64,000 bases of DNA from NCBI RefSeq assembly GCF_010435965.1, contig NZ_JAAGAA010000005.1, forward strand, positions 186,001 through 250,000, written 5' to 3'. Source of the DNA: Crenobacter caeni (GTDB lineage Bacteria; Pseudomonadota; Gammaproteobacteria; Burkholderiales; Chromobacteriaceae). The notes below the pieces were generated by a model, which saw nothing but the letters and a program-made list of their open reading frames with translations, was not told the DNA's origin and did not search any database. This document shows positions 18,800 through 30,346 of the stretch, piece by piece (the first letter of the stretch is position 1; every line of letters starts with the position of its first letter). Made by a program: the position numbers and the translations under genes.

Positions 18800-19821
18800 A
18801 TGCTCGTATTCAGACCCGTCACCGAACAAGACCTCGCCGCGGTGCACGCGCTGGCCGCGCAAAGCCCGGTCGGCGTGACTTCCCTGCAAGGCAGCCGCGC
18901 GCGCCTTGCCGAACGCATCCGGCAGAGCGAGTCGGCGCTCGCCGGCGACATCCGCTTCCGGGGCGAGGAGCGCTACCTGTTCGTGCTGGAAGACAACGAC
19001 AGCGGCGAGCTGGCCGGGGTCGCCGGCATCGACGCGTCGGCCGGCTTCGGCGAGCCCTTCTACTGTTTTCGCAACGACACGCTCTCGCACAGCTCGGCGA
19101 GCCTCGGGCTCTCCAACCGCGTGCATGTGCTGACGCTCTGCCACGACCTGAGCGACGCGTCCTTGCTGACGGCCTTTTATGCCGGGCCGGGGGCAGGGCG
19201 CGCGGGCGCCGAGCTTCTGTCGCTCGCGCGCCTCATGTTCGTCGCCGGCCATCCGCAGCGTTTCGCGAACACGGTGGTGTCGGCCATGCTCGGGGTGACC
19301 GAAGCGGGTGACGTCTCGCCGTTCTGGGACTCGGTCGGGCGGGTGTACTTCGGCATCGACTACGCCGAGGCCGAACGCGTGTGCGGCGAGCATGGCCGGC
19401 GCGTGCTCGCCTCGCAGATGCCGCAGCAACCAATCTACGTGCCCCTGCTGTCCGAGTCCGCGCAACTGGTGATGGGCGAAGTCGGCGAGGAGGCGCGGGT
19501 GGGGTACGACATCCTCTACGGCGACGGTTTCGAGGTGGAAGACTATATCGACGCTTTCGACGGCGGACCGGTGCTGCTCGGGCGCGTGTCCGCGCTGCGC
19601 TCGACGGCGGCAAGCAGGACCTGGCCGGTTGCAGCCGGCGAGCCGGAAACGGGCGATGAATGGCTGCTCGCCAATACCGGCACTGCGGGTTTCAGGGCGG
19701 TGCGCGCACGCGCGTCGCTCGAGGCGGGCATGCTGCGGGTCGGGGCGGCGGCGATGCAGGCTTTGCAACTCGGCGAGGGTGCGTGGGTACGCGCCTTGCC
19801 GTGCGGAGGGGAGGGGCGCTG

Positions 19822-19822
<1 letters not shown>
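18800..19822 (+). CDS. aruF: Arginine N-succinyltransferase (AruF/AstA type)
   Basis: This 340-residue enzyme transfers succinyl from succinyl-CoA to the alpha-amino group of arginine, the first step of the AST pathway. Family motifs include SPVGVTSLQ, CFRNDTLSHSS, LCHDLSDASLLTAFY, FWDSVGRVYFGIDY and the C-terminal DYIDAFDGGPVL. The length matches AstA. It lies 15 bases after argR and overlaps the start of a second AstA-like gene (ATGA), as aruF-aruG do in Pseudomonas. The remaining AST genes (aruC, D, B, E) are not in this window. Confidence 0.9.
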
Positions 19823-23170
<3,348 letters not shown>

Positions 23171-23189
23171 GCTTGTCCCTCCGGGCCAC

Positions 23190-23216
23190 GGGCACCCCAT
23201 GCGGGGTGCCCTTTTT
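23190..23216 (+). terminator. Intrinsic terminator after katG
   Basis: A perfect 9-base stem (GGGCACCCC / GGGGTGCCC) with loop ATGC is followed by TTTTT, 20 bases after the katG stop. Confidence 0.9.
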
Positions 23217-23303
23217 GCTGTGCGGCCGTTTCTGCCCGCATCCGGCCTGACAGCGGCACGGCGGCTTCCTACAGTGGACTTTTAAACCGGCGGGAGCGCT
23301 TCG

Positions 23304-23741
23304 ATGACTGACACGCTGACAGAGGACGCGCTTGCTGCGCTGATCGAGCAACACCGGGGCCGGCGCGGCGCGCTGCTGCCGCTGTTGCACGCGGTGCAGG
23401 CCACGTGCGGCTATATCCCGGACGCAGCGATCGCGCCGATTGCGTCGGCGCTACGCATCTCGCGCGCCGAACTCGAAGGGGTGATCAGTTTCTACGCCGA
23501 TTTCCGGCGCAGCGCGCCCAACGCGCACCGCCTGCGCATCTGCCGCGCCGAGTCCTGCCGTGCCATGGGCAGCGAGGCGCTGTGGCAGGCGGCCCAGAGT
23601 GCGCCCTCGGATACCGATATCGAGGTCGTGTACTGCCTGGGTGCGTGCGCGGCGTCTCCCGCCGCCGAGTACGACGGCCGGCTGTTGTGCCGGCTTGACG
23701 CCGCGCGCATCGCGCGCCTTTGGCAGGAGGATCAGCCGTGA
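23304..23741 (+). CDS. fdsG: NAD-dependent formate dehydrogenase gamma subunit
   Basis: This 145-residue NuoE-like subunit carries one [2Fe-2S] cluster on C80, C85, C111 and C115 (CRAESC and CLGAC). In soluble molybdenum/tungsten formate dehydrogenases it passes electrons between the flavin subunit and the rest of the complex. It opens an fdsGBA operon: its stop overlaps the GTG start of fdsB. Confidence 0.92.
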   Translation: MTDTLTEDALAALIEQHRGRRGALLPLLHAVQATCGYIPDAAIAPIASALRISRAELEGVISFYADFRRSAPNAHRLRICRAESCRAMGSEALWQAAQSAPSDTDIEVVYCLGACAASPAAEYDGRLLCRLDAARIARLWQEDQP

Positions 23742-25282
23742 GCGTGCGCGTGAGGATCAGCGAAGACTCGGTCGCCTGCGCGCTGGGCGCCGATGACGTG
23801 GCCCGGGCACTGGCGGCGGCGCTGGCCGTGCGGGGGCTCACCGCCGATATCGTGCGGGTGAGCGCGCGCGGGCTCTACTGGCTGGAGCCGCTGCTGGAGG
23901 TCGATACCGACGCGGGCAGCTTCGGCTACGGGCCGGTGACGGACGCCGACATCGACAGCCTGCTGGACGCCGGCCTCCTGCAAGGCGGCGCGCACCCGCT
24001 CGCGCTGGGCCCGGTCGACGCGCTGCCGTTCCTTGCGCGCCAGCAGCGGCTGGTGTTCGCGCGCGCCGGGCTGATCCGGCCGCTGTCGCTCGATGACTAT
24101 CTGGAAAGTGGCGGTTACGCGGGGCTCAAGCGGGTGCTGGAGACGGGGGAGGACGCCTTCATCGCCGAACTGGAGGCGTCCGGCCTGCGCGGTCGTGGCG
24201 GCGCCGCGTTCCCGGCGCATATCAAGTGGCAGGGCGTGCGTGCTCAAGGGGACACCGAGCGCTTTGTCGTGTGCAACGCCGACGAGGGCGACTCCGGCGC
24301 GTACGCCGACCGCATGCTGATGGAAGGCGACCCGTACGCGTTGCTCGAAGGGATGACCATCGCCGCGCTGTGCGTCGGCGCTGAGCAAGGTTACGTCTAC
24401 GTGCGCAGCGAATACCCGCACGCGATCGAAAAACTCAAGCAGGCGGTGGCGCACGCCGAGGCGGCCGGGTTCCTGGGGGAGGACATCGCGGGCAGCGGCC
24501 GCGCGTTCCGCGTCGAGGTGCGCGCCGGCGCCGGCGCGTATATCTGTGGCGAGGAGTCGGCGCTGATCGAGTCGATCGAGGGCAAGCGCGGGCAGGTGCG
24601 GGCGCGCCCGCCGCTGCCGGCGGTCTGCGGCCTGTTCGGCAAACCGACCCTGGTGCACAACGTGCTCTCGCTCGCGTCCCTGCCGGTGATCGCGCGGGAC
24701 GGCGGCGCGGCGTTCTACCACTTCGGGCGCGAGCGCTCGCGCGGCACCTTGGCGTTGACGCTCGCCGGCTGCCTGCGCCGGTGCGGGCTTATCGAGACCG
24801 CGTTCGGGCCGACGCTCGGCGAGCTCGTCGACGATTTTGGCGGCGGCGCCAAAATGGGGCGCGTCAAGGCGGTGCAGGTCGGCGGGCCGCTGGGCGCGTG
24901 GCTGACTGTGGACGACTTTGACCTGCCGCTCGACTACGAGGCGTTCGCCGCGCGCGGCGCCATCCTCGGCCACGGTAGCGTGGTCGCGGTGGACGAAGCG
25001 TGCGACATGGCGGGCATGGCGCGCCTCGCGTTCACCTTCTGCGCGGCCGAATCGTGCGGCAAGTGCACGCCGTGCCGCGTCGGCTCGGTGCGCGGCGGCG
25101 AGATCGTCGAGCGCCTGATGGCCGGCAGCCATCACGCCGCCGACGACGTCGCGCTGCTGTTGGAACTCACCGATACCCTGCGCGACGCGTCCTTGTGCGC
25201 CTTGGGCGGCATGCTGCACTACCCGGTGCGCTCGGCAATCGAGCACTTTCCGGACGAATTCACGGGAAGGGACACACGATGA
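23738..25282 (+). CDS. fdsB: NAD-dependent formate dehydrogenase beta subunit
   Basis: This 514-residue NuoF-like subunit binds FMN and NAD and reduces NAD+. It has a thioredoxin-like N-terminal domain without cluster cysteines (about 1-110), then the NuoF core with the FMN/NADH motifs GLRGRGGAAFPA and NADEGDSGAY, and a [4Fe-4S] motif in ESCGKCTPCRVG with a later Cys (SLCALGG). It uses a GTG start at 23738, fixed by CAGGAGG eight bases upstream; no in-frame ATG is near. It overlaps fdsG by four bases and fdsA by four bases. Confidence 0.93.
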   Translation: MSVRVRISEDSVACALGADDVARALAAALAVRGLTADIVRVSARGLYWLEPLLEVDTDAGSFGYGPVTDADIDSLLDAGLLQGGAHPLALGPVDALPFLARQQRLVFARAGLIRPLSLDDYLESGGYAGLKRVLETGEDAFIAELEASGLRGRGGAAFPAHIKWQGVRAQGDTERFVVCNADEGDSGAYADRMLMEGDPYALLEGMTIAALCVGAEQGYVYVRSEYPHAIEKLKQAVAHAEAAGFLGEDIAGSGRAFRVEVRAGAGAYICGEESALIESIEGKRGQVRARPPLPAVCGLFGKPTLVHNVLSLASLPVIARDGGAAFYHFGRERSRGTLALTLAGCLRRCGLIETAFGPTLGELVDDFGGGAKMGRVKAVQVGGPLGAWLTVDDFDLPLDYEAFAARGAILGHGSVVAVDEACDMAGMARLAFTFCAAESCGKCTPCRVGSVRGGEIVERLMAGSHHAADDVALLLELTDTLRDASLCALGGMLHYPVRSAIEHFPDEFTGRDTR

Positions 25283-28053
25283 AAAGCCGCCGCGAAGCCG
25301 ACCTTGGTACGCCCGCGCCGGGGCAGGCCGGCACCGTTTCGCTGACCATCGACGGCCTCACCATCGAGGTGGCCGCCGGCACCTCGCTGCTGCGCGCCGC
25401 CGCCCTCGCCAACTCGCCGCTGCCCAAACTGTGCGCGACCGACACGCTGGCGGCCTTCGGCTCGTGCCGGCTGTGCCTGGTGGAAATTGACGGCCGCCAC
25501 GGCACCCCTGCCGCCTGTACCACGCCGTGCGAGGATGGCATGGTCGTGCGCACGCAAAGCCCGCATCTGGCCCAATTGCGGCGCGGGGTGATGGAGCTCT
25601 ACCTGTCGGACCACCCGACCGACTGCCTGAGCTGCGCGGCCAACGGCAATTGCGAGCTGCAGGACACCGCAGGCGAAGTCGGCGTACGCGAGATCCGCTA
25701 CGGGGTGGGGCAGGGAGACAACCATCTCGCCGACGCGATCGACACCTCCAACCCCTATTTCGTGTACGACCCGGCGCGCTGCGTGGTCTGTTCGCGCTGC
25801 GTGCGCGCGTGCGAAGAAGTGCAGGGCTCCTTCGCGCTCAACATCAGCGGGCGCGGCTTCGCGTCGCGCGTCGGCTTTGCCGGCGAAAACCTGATGGGGT
25901 CCGAGTGCGTCTCGTGCGGCGCCTGCGTCGAGGCGTGCCCGACCGCGACGCTGACCGAGCGCACGCTGATCGCCGCCGGGCAGCCGACGCACGCGCTGAC
26001 CACTACCTGCGCGTACTGCGGGGTCGGCTGCTCGTTGGAGACCGAGGTCAAGGGCGGACAACTGGTGCGGCTGACCCCGTCGCGCGCGGGCGGCGCCAAC
26101 CACGGCCACGCCTGCGTGAAGGGCCGCTTCGCGTGGGGCTACGCGACGCACCCCGAGCGGGTGAAGCAGCCGCTGATCCGTGACCACATTACCGAGCCGT
26201 GGCGCGAGGTGGGTTGGGACGAGGCGATCGCCTTCGCCGCGGCGGGCCTGCGGGGCGTGCAGGCAAGGCACGGCGTGGGCGCTATCGGCGGCATCGCGTC
26301 CAGCCGCTGCAGCAACGAAGAGGCCTACCTCGTGCAGAAGCTGGTGCGCGCGGTGTTCGGCAACCACAACATCGACAACTGCGCGCGGGTCTGCCATTCG
26401 CCGAGCGAGTACGGGCTGAAGGCCGCGTTTGGCGAGGCGGCCGGCACCCAGCACTTCGACTCGGTGCATGCGGCCGACCTGATCCTGGTGTGCGGCGCCA
26501 ACCCGACCGACGCGCACCCGGTGTTCGCTTCGGCGCTGCGCCGCCGCCTGCGCGAGGGTGCGCAGCTGATCGTGATCGACCCCAGACGAACCGGCCTGCT
26601 CGATACCCTGCACGCAGGCGAAGGCCTGCACCTGGCGGTGAGACCCGGCACCAACGTGCTGCTGCTCAACGCGATCGCCTACACGCTGATCGAGGAGAAG
26701 CTGGTCGACCGCGACTTCATCGGTGCGCGCTGCGACGAAGCCTCGTGGCTGTCCTGGCACGACTTCATCCTGCTGCTCGAACACGCGCCCGAGGCGGTAG
26801 AGGGCGAGTGCGGCGTCGCCGCGGCGCTGATCCGCGAGGCGGCCCGCCGCTACGGGCGGGCCGCCAACGCGGCGATCTACTACGGCTTGGGCGTCACCGA
26901 GCACAGCCAGGGCTCGAGCGCCGTGATGGCGCTGGCCAACCTCGCTCTTGCCACAGGCAACCTCGGCCGCGACGGGGTCGGCGTCAACCCCTTGCGCGGG
27001 CAGAACAATGTGCAAGGCGCGTGCGACATGGGCGCGGTGCCGCACGAATTCACCGGCTATCGCCACGTCGGCATCGAGGAAGTCCGCGCAAGCTTCGAGG
27101 CGGCGTGGGGCGTGCAGATGCCGGAAGACGCCGGCCTGCGCATCCCGCAGATGTTCGAGGCGGCGCTCGAAGGCCGTTTTCTCGGACTGTACTGCCAGGG
27201 CGAGGACATCGCGCAGTCCGACCCGGACAGCCGCCACGTGCACGCGGCGCTCATGGCGATGGAATTCGTGGTGGTGCAGGACATCTTCCACAACGAGACG
27301 GCCAGGTTCGCGCACGTGCTGCTGCCCGGCGCGACCTTCCTGGAGAAGGACGGCACCTTTACCAACGCCGAGCGGCGCATCTCGCGCATCCGCCGCGCGT
27401 TGCCGCCGCTCGCCGGCATGGCCGACTGGCAGGTGACGCAGGCGCTCGCGCGCGCGATGGGCTACCCGATGGCGTACGGCCACCCGTCCGAGGTGATGGA
27501 CGAGATCGCGCGCCTGACGCCGACCTTCGCCGGCGTCAGCTACGGCCTGCTCGACAAGCTCGGCAGCGTGCAGTGGCCGTGCGACGCCAATGCCCCTCAC
27601 GGCACCGCCGTGCTGCACGCGACAGCCTTCAGTCGCGGGCTTGGCCAGTTCAACAACACGCCCTACATGCCGACCAGCGAGGCGGTGAGCCGCGCCTTCC
27701 CGCTGTTGCTGACCACCGGGCGCATCCTCGAACACTACAACGTCGGCGCGCAGACGCGGCGCACCGCCAACCTCGCGTGGGTCGACCGCGACCACCTGCG
27801 CATCCACCCGCAGGACGCCGCCGCGCGCGGCATCCGCGCCGGCGACCGGGTGCGTGTGGCCAGCCGGATGGGGCAGACGGAGCTGGACGCGCAGGTCACC
27901 GACACCGTGCAGCCGGGCGTCGTCTACGCGTCCTTCCACTTCCCGCAAAGCGGCACCAATGTGCTGACCACGCTGAACGCCGACTGGGCGACCTCGTGCC
28001 CGGAGTACAAGGTCACCGCGGTCGAGGTCGAGCGCTCGGGCAGGGACGAATGA
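25279..28053 (+). CDS. fdsA: NAD-dependent formate dehydrogenase alpha subunit (molybdopterin)
   Basis: This 924-residue catalytic subunit oxidises formate to CO2. The N-terminus has a [2Fe-2S] ferredoxin domain (GSCRLCLVEID), then DHPTDCLSCAANGNCELQ, two [4Fe-4S] ferredoxin motifs (CVVCSRCVRAC and CVSCGACVEAC) and a third cluster CAYCGVGC before the bis-MGD catalytic domain. The molybdenum ligand is Cys372 (RVCHSPS); no selenocysteine is used. The gene follows GGGAAGG and overlaps fdsB. The usual downstream fdsC (sulfuration chaperone) and fdsD are missing here; the next gene faces the other way. Confidence 0.95.
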   Translation: MKSRREADLGTPAPGQAGTVSLTIDGLTIEVAAGTSLLRAAALANSPLPKLCATDTLAAFGSCRLCLVEIDGRHGTPAACTTPCEDGMVVRTQSPHLAQLRRGVMELYLSDHPTDCLSCAANGNCELQDTAGEVGVREIRYGVGQGDNHLADAIDTSNPYFVYDPARCVVCSRCVRACEEVQGSFALNISGRGFASRVGFAGENLMGSECVSCGACVEACPTATLTERTLIAAGQPTHALTTTCAYCGVGCSLETEVKGGQLVRLTPSRAGGANHGHACVKGRFAWGYATHPERVKQPLIRDHITEPWREVGWDEAIAFAAAGLRGVQARHGVGAIGGIASSRCSNEEAYLVQKLVRAVFGNHNIDNCARVCHSPSEYGLKAAFGEAAGTQHFDSVHAADLILVCGANPTDAHPVFASALRRRLREGAQLIVIDPRRTGLLDTLHAGEGLHLAVRPGTNVLLLNAIAYTLIEEKLVDRDFIGARCDEASWLSWHDFILLLEHAPEAVEGECGVAAALIREAARRYGRAANAAIYYGLGVTEHSQGSSAVMALANLALATGNLGRDGVGVNPLRGQNNVQGACDMGAVPHEFTGYRHVGIEEVRASFEAAWGVQMPEDAGLRIPQMFEAALEGRFLGLYCQGEDIAQSDPDSRHVHAALMAMEFVVVQDIFHNETARFAHVLLPGATFLEKDGTFTNAERRISRIRRALPPLAGMADWQVTQALARAMGYPMAYGHPSEVMDEIARLTPTFAGVSYGLLDKLGSVQWPCDANAPHGTAVLHATAFSRGLGQFNNTPYMPTSEAVSRAFPLLLTTGRILEHYNVGAQTRRTANLAWVDRDHLRIHPQDAAARGIRAGDRVRVASRMGQTELDAQVTDTVQPGVVYASFHFPQSGTNVLTTLNADWATSCPEYKVTAVEVERSGRDE

Positions 28054-28078
28054 AAAAAGGCCCCGCGCAAGCGGGGCC
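28053..28078 (-). terminator. Intrinsic terminator of the leftward side-chain operon
   Basis: On the minus strand a perfect 8-base stem (GGCCCCGC / GCGGGGCC) with loop TTGC is followed by TTTTTT. It sits 27 bases past the stop of the DUF35-MaoC gene and abuts the fdsA stop, so it may also slow rightward transcription from fds. Confidence 0.85.
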
Positions 28079-28104
28079 AACCACCACATCGAGGGCCTGC
28101 AAAC

Positions 28105-29037
28105 TCAGAGCATGTAAAGCACGATCAGCTCGTTGATCAGTGCGGGGCGTTCCTGGCCGACCACGTGCACGCACATCTCCAGCGTCAACTGGGTGCCGGC
28201 CTTGACTTCGTCGACCGCCTTCACGCGCGCGCGGCCGTGGATCCGGCTGCCGGCGGGTACCGGCGAGGGGAAGCGCAGCTTGTTGCTGCCGTAGTTGGCC
28301 ATATTGCCGAAGCCGGTCAGCTCCCAATCAAGCGGCATGGTCAGGCGGGAGAGCAGCACCTGGATCAGCATGCCGTGCGCGATGGTGCCGCCGAACGGGC
28401 CTTGCTTCCTGGCGCGTTCCGGGTCGGTATGAATCCAGTAGTCGTCGCCGGAGAGCGCGGCAAACTGGTCGATCAGCTCCTGCCCCACCGTATACGTGTT
28501 GCTCCAGCCCGAGTAGTCGTCGCTGACAAGTGCCTTCAGCGACTCGAAATCCTTGAAGTGGATCTGCCGCTTGGCCTTGGCCGGCGAGGCCACTTCTGGC
28601 GTGTCGTCTGCCGCGCGCTTGATCACGGTCAGCGCCTTGTTCTCGCCGGTGAAGCGCAGCAAGGGGGTGTCGCCGCTTGCGTCGAATACCGGTCTTACCG
28701 CCATGCCGATCTGGATTTCGTCCTCATCAAGGCCGACCAGCGTGGTGTTCAGATGCACGCCTTCGGCGAGCTCAACCACCGCGAGTTTCTGCGGCGCCTC
28801 GTCGGCGAAGTCGGGTAGGGTCGGGATGCGCGCGATGGTGTAGGTCAACAGCTTGCCGCGGCCGGACACCTCGCGCCACGCGAGGCGGTCGGACAGGCAG
28901 TGCGGGCAGTGGCGGCGCGGAAAGAAGTTCCAGCGGCCGCAGGCGTCGCACTGCTGCAGTTCGATGCGGCGCGCCTTGAGCGCGTCCCAGTACGGGCGCG
29001 AGATGTCGGTCGCGACCGGTTGCGGTTTGTTTGCCAT
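28105..29037 (-). CDS. DUF35 (Zn-ribbon/OB-fold) - MaoC hydratase fusion, steroid side-chain
   Basis: This 310-residue protein joins an acyl-CoA-binding DUF35 module to a MaoC-like enoyl-CoA hydratase. The zinc ribbon is C30/C33/C44/C47 (CDACG and CPHC), with the OB-fold to about 130. The hotdog domain (about 160-310) has the hydratase dyad D198/H203 (GDDYWIHTDP) and GGTIAHGM. In actinobacteria ChsH2 has these domains in the opposite order and its DUF35 part partners the aldolase Ltp2. The Ltp2-like gene is directly upstream (3-base gap), so a hydratase-aldolase complex that removes the steroid side chain is likely. GGGGGAA precedes the ATG. Confidence 0.85.
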   Translation of the reverse strand: MANKPQPVATDISRPYWDALKARRIELQQCDACGRWNFFPRRHCPHCLSDRLAWREVSGRGKLLTYTIARIPTLPDFADEAPQKLAVVELAEGVHLNTTLVGLDEDEIQIGMAVRPVFDASGDTPLLRFTGENKALTVIKRAADDTPEVASPAKAKRQIHFKDFESLKALVSDDYSGWSNTYTVGQELIDQFAALSGDDYWIHTDPERARKQGPFGGTIAHGMLIQVLLSRLTMPLDWELTGFGNMANYGSNKLRFPSPVPAGSRIHGRARVKAVDEVKAGTQLTLEMCVHVVGQERPALINELIVLYML

Positions 29038-29040
29038 GGT

Positions 29041-30252
29041 TTATTCCCCCATCAGGATCAGCGCGGCCTGTTCGCTCATCACGCCGCCGGTGCCGGAGAC
29101 GAAGGCCTTGTCGCAACGCGAGAGCTGGCGCTCACCGCAACTGCCGCGCAATTGTTCGACTGCCTCGATCAGCTGGCTCATGCCGCCGGCGCTGCCGGCC
29201 TGGCCGAAGCCCAGCTGGCCGCCGTGGGTGTTGAGCGGGAAGTCGCCCTTGTAAGTGAGGTCGTGCTCGCGCACGAAGGCCATGCCTTCGCCCTTCTTGG
29301 CGAAACCGGCGTCCTCCAGCGACAAGAGCACCGTGATGGTGTAGCAGTCGTAGAGCTGGGCGACGTCGATGTCGGCCGGGGTGATGCCGGCCATCGCGAA
29401 GGCGCGGCGCGAGGCCGGGCCGATCGGCGTGTCGAGCATGTCCGGCGCGTAGGTCGGCGACTTGCTGATGATGTGTTCGCCAAAGCCCTTGACCCAGGCC
29501 GGGCGGTGGCGGCCGCGGCGGGCGAGGTCTGCGTCCGCCACGATAAAGGCGGCACCGCCGGCGACCGGCATCACGATCTCGAGCACGCGCAAGGGGTCGG
29601 CGACCATGCGGCTTGCCAGAACGTCGTCGATGGAGAGCGGCTTGCCGTAGAACATCGCGTCCGGGTTGGCGCAGGCGTTGGTGCGCTGGTCGACGACGAT
29701 CTTGGCCATCGCGGCCTCGTCGTAGCCGTAACGCGCCTTGTAGCGCTGGGCGATCATCGCGTAGCCGGTGTTCTGCGCCATATGGCCGTAGGGCAGGTCG
29801 AACTCGGCCTCGGGCGCGCCAAACGCGGTGCTGTGTCCGCCGTAGCGCATCGCGCGCGCCATCGCCATCGGGTCCTCGTCCGGGCCCATCGGCGCCATCC
29901 GCTGCGGGATCACGCACAGTACGGCGCGGCACAGGCCAAGCTCGATCGCGGCGGCCGCGCGCCACGCCATGGCGACGCCGGAGGCACCGCCCAGGTCGAC
30001 CACCTCGCCGAAGTTGAGCGCGGTGCCGAGGTATTCGCCGACCATGGCCGGAACGAAGCTGGAAGCCTCGTGAAAGTGCGGGCCGTTCACGCACAGCCCG
30101 TCGATGTCGGACGCTTCGAGGCCGGCGTCGAGCAGCGCCTGGCGCGCGAGGTCGGCGACCTGCTCGAGGTGGAACATGCGCGGGGCCGTCTGGTATTTCT
30201 CCGGCCGGTATTGCGCGATGCCGACGATTGCTGCCTTGCCTTGCAAGCCCAT
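29041..30252 (-). CDS. Thiolase-fold steroid side-chain aldolase (Ltp2/Sal-like)
   Basis: This 403-residue protein is of the SCP-x/lipid-transfer thiolase family. The nucleophilic Cys of true thiolases is missing (the loop reads DLGGASGVAMAW near 86-97), while the Tyr-rich QLYDCYTIT (Y301, Y304) and NTHGGQLGFGQAG (near 341-352) motifs are kept. This pattern is that of retro-aldolases such as Ltp2, which split 17-hydroxy steroid side-chain CoA esters into a ketosteroid and propionyl-CoA, or of Sal1 of bile-acid degraders. It needs a DUF35 partner, encoded by the next gene. AGGAG precedes the start. Confidence 0.82.
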   Translation of the reverse strand: MGLQGKAAIVGIAQYRPEKYQTAPRMFHLEQVADLARQALLDAGLEASDIDGLCVNGPHFHEASSFVPAMVGEYLGTALNFGEVVDLGGASGVAMAWRAAAAIELGLCRAVLCVIPQRMAPMGPDEDPMAMARAMRYGGHSTAFGAPEAEFDLPYGHMAQNTGYAMIAQRYKARYGYDEAAMAKIVVDQRTNACANPDAMFYGKPLSIDDVLASRMVADPLRVLEIVMPVAGGAAFIVADADLARRGRHRPAWVKGFGEHIISKSPTYAPDMLDTPIGPASRRAFAMAGITPADIDVAQLYDCYTITVLLSLEDAGFAKKGEGMAFVREHDLTYKGDFPLNTHGGQLGFGQAGSAGGMSQLIEAVEQLRGSCGERQLSRCDKAFVSGTGGVMSEQAALILMGE

Positions 30253-30310
30253 CGTTTTTCTCCTGCTGAGTCTGTCCTGTGTCCTTTGTACCGCTTGCCG
30301 GCCCCTCCGC

Positions 30311-30318
30311 CATCGTCC
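30311..30318 (-). promoter_or_regulatory. GGACGATG motif facing the aldolase gene
   Basis: Reading leftward, ACGGACGATGGCGG lies in the 94-base gap after the CoA ligase, 58 bases before the aldolase start. It sits in the loop of a small inverted repeat (CCTCCGC / GCGGAGG), so part of its conservation may be structural. It matches the motif seen upstream of other island genes. Confidence 0.35.
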
Positions 30319-30346
30319 GTGCGGAGGAGCCGGCGCTCGCCGGCCG

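Noticed and set aside
25219-28089. A 956-codon minus-strand open frame antisense to fdsA
   Set aside because: Same low-complexity composition; fdsA on the plus strand has all cluster and molybdenum motifs.
29041-30252. Calling the aldolase gene a thiolase (acetyl-CoA acetyltransferase)
   Set aside because: The nucleophilic Cys loop is absent, unlike in the true thiolase at 39947; the neighbouring DUF35 protein points to Ltp2-like aldolase activity.
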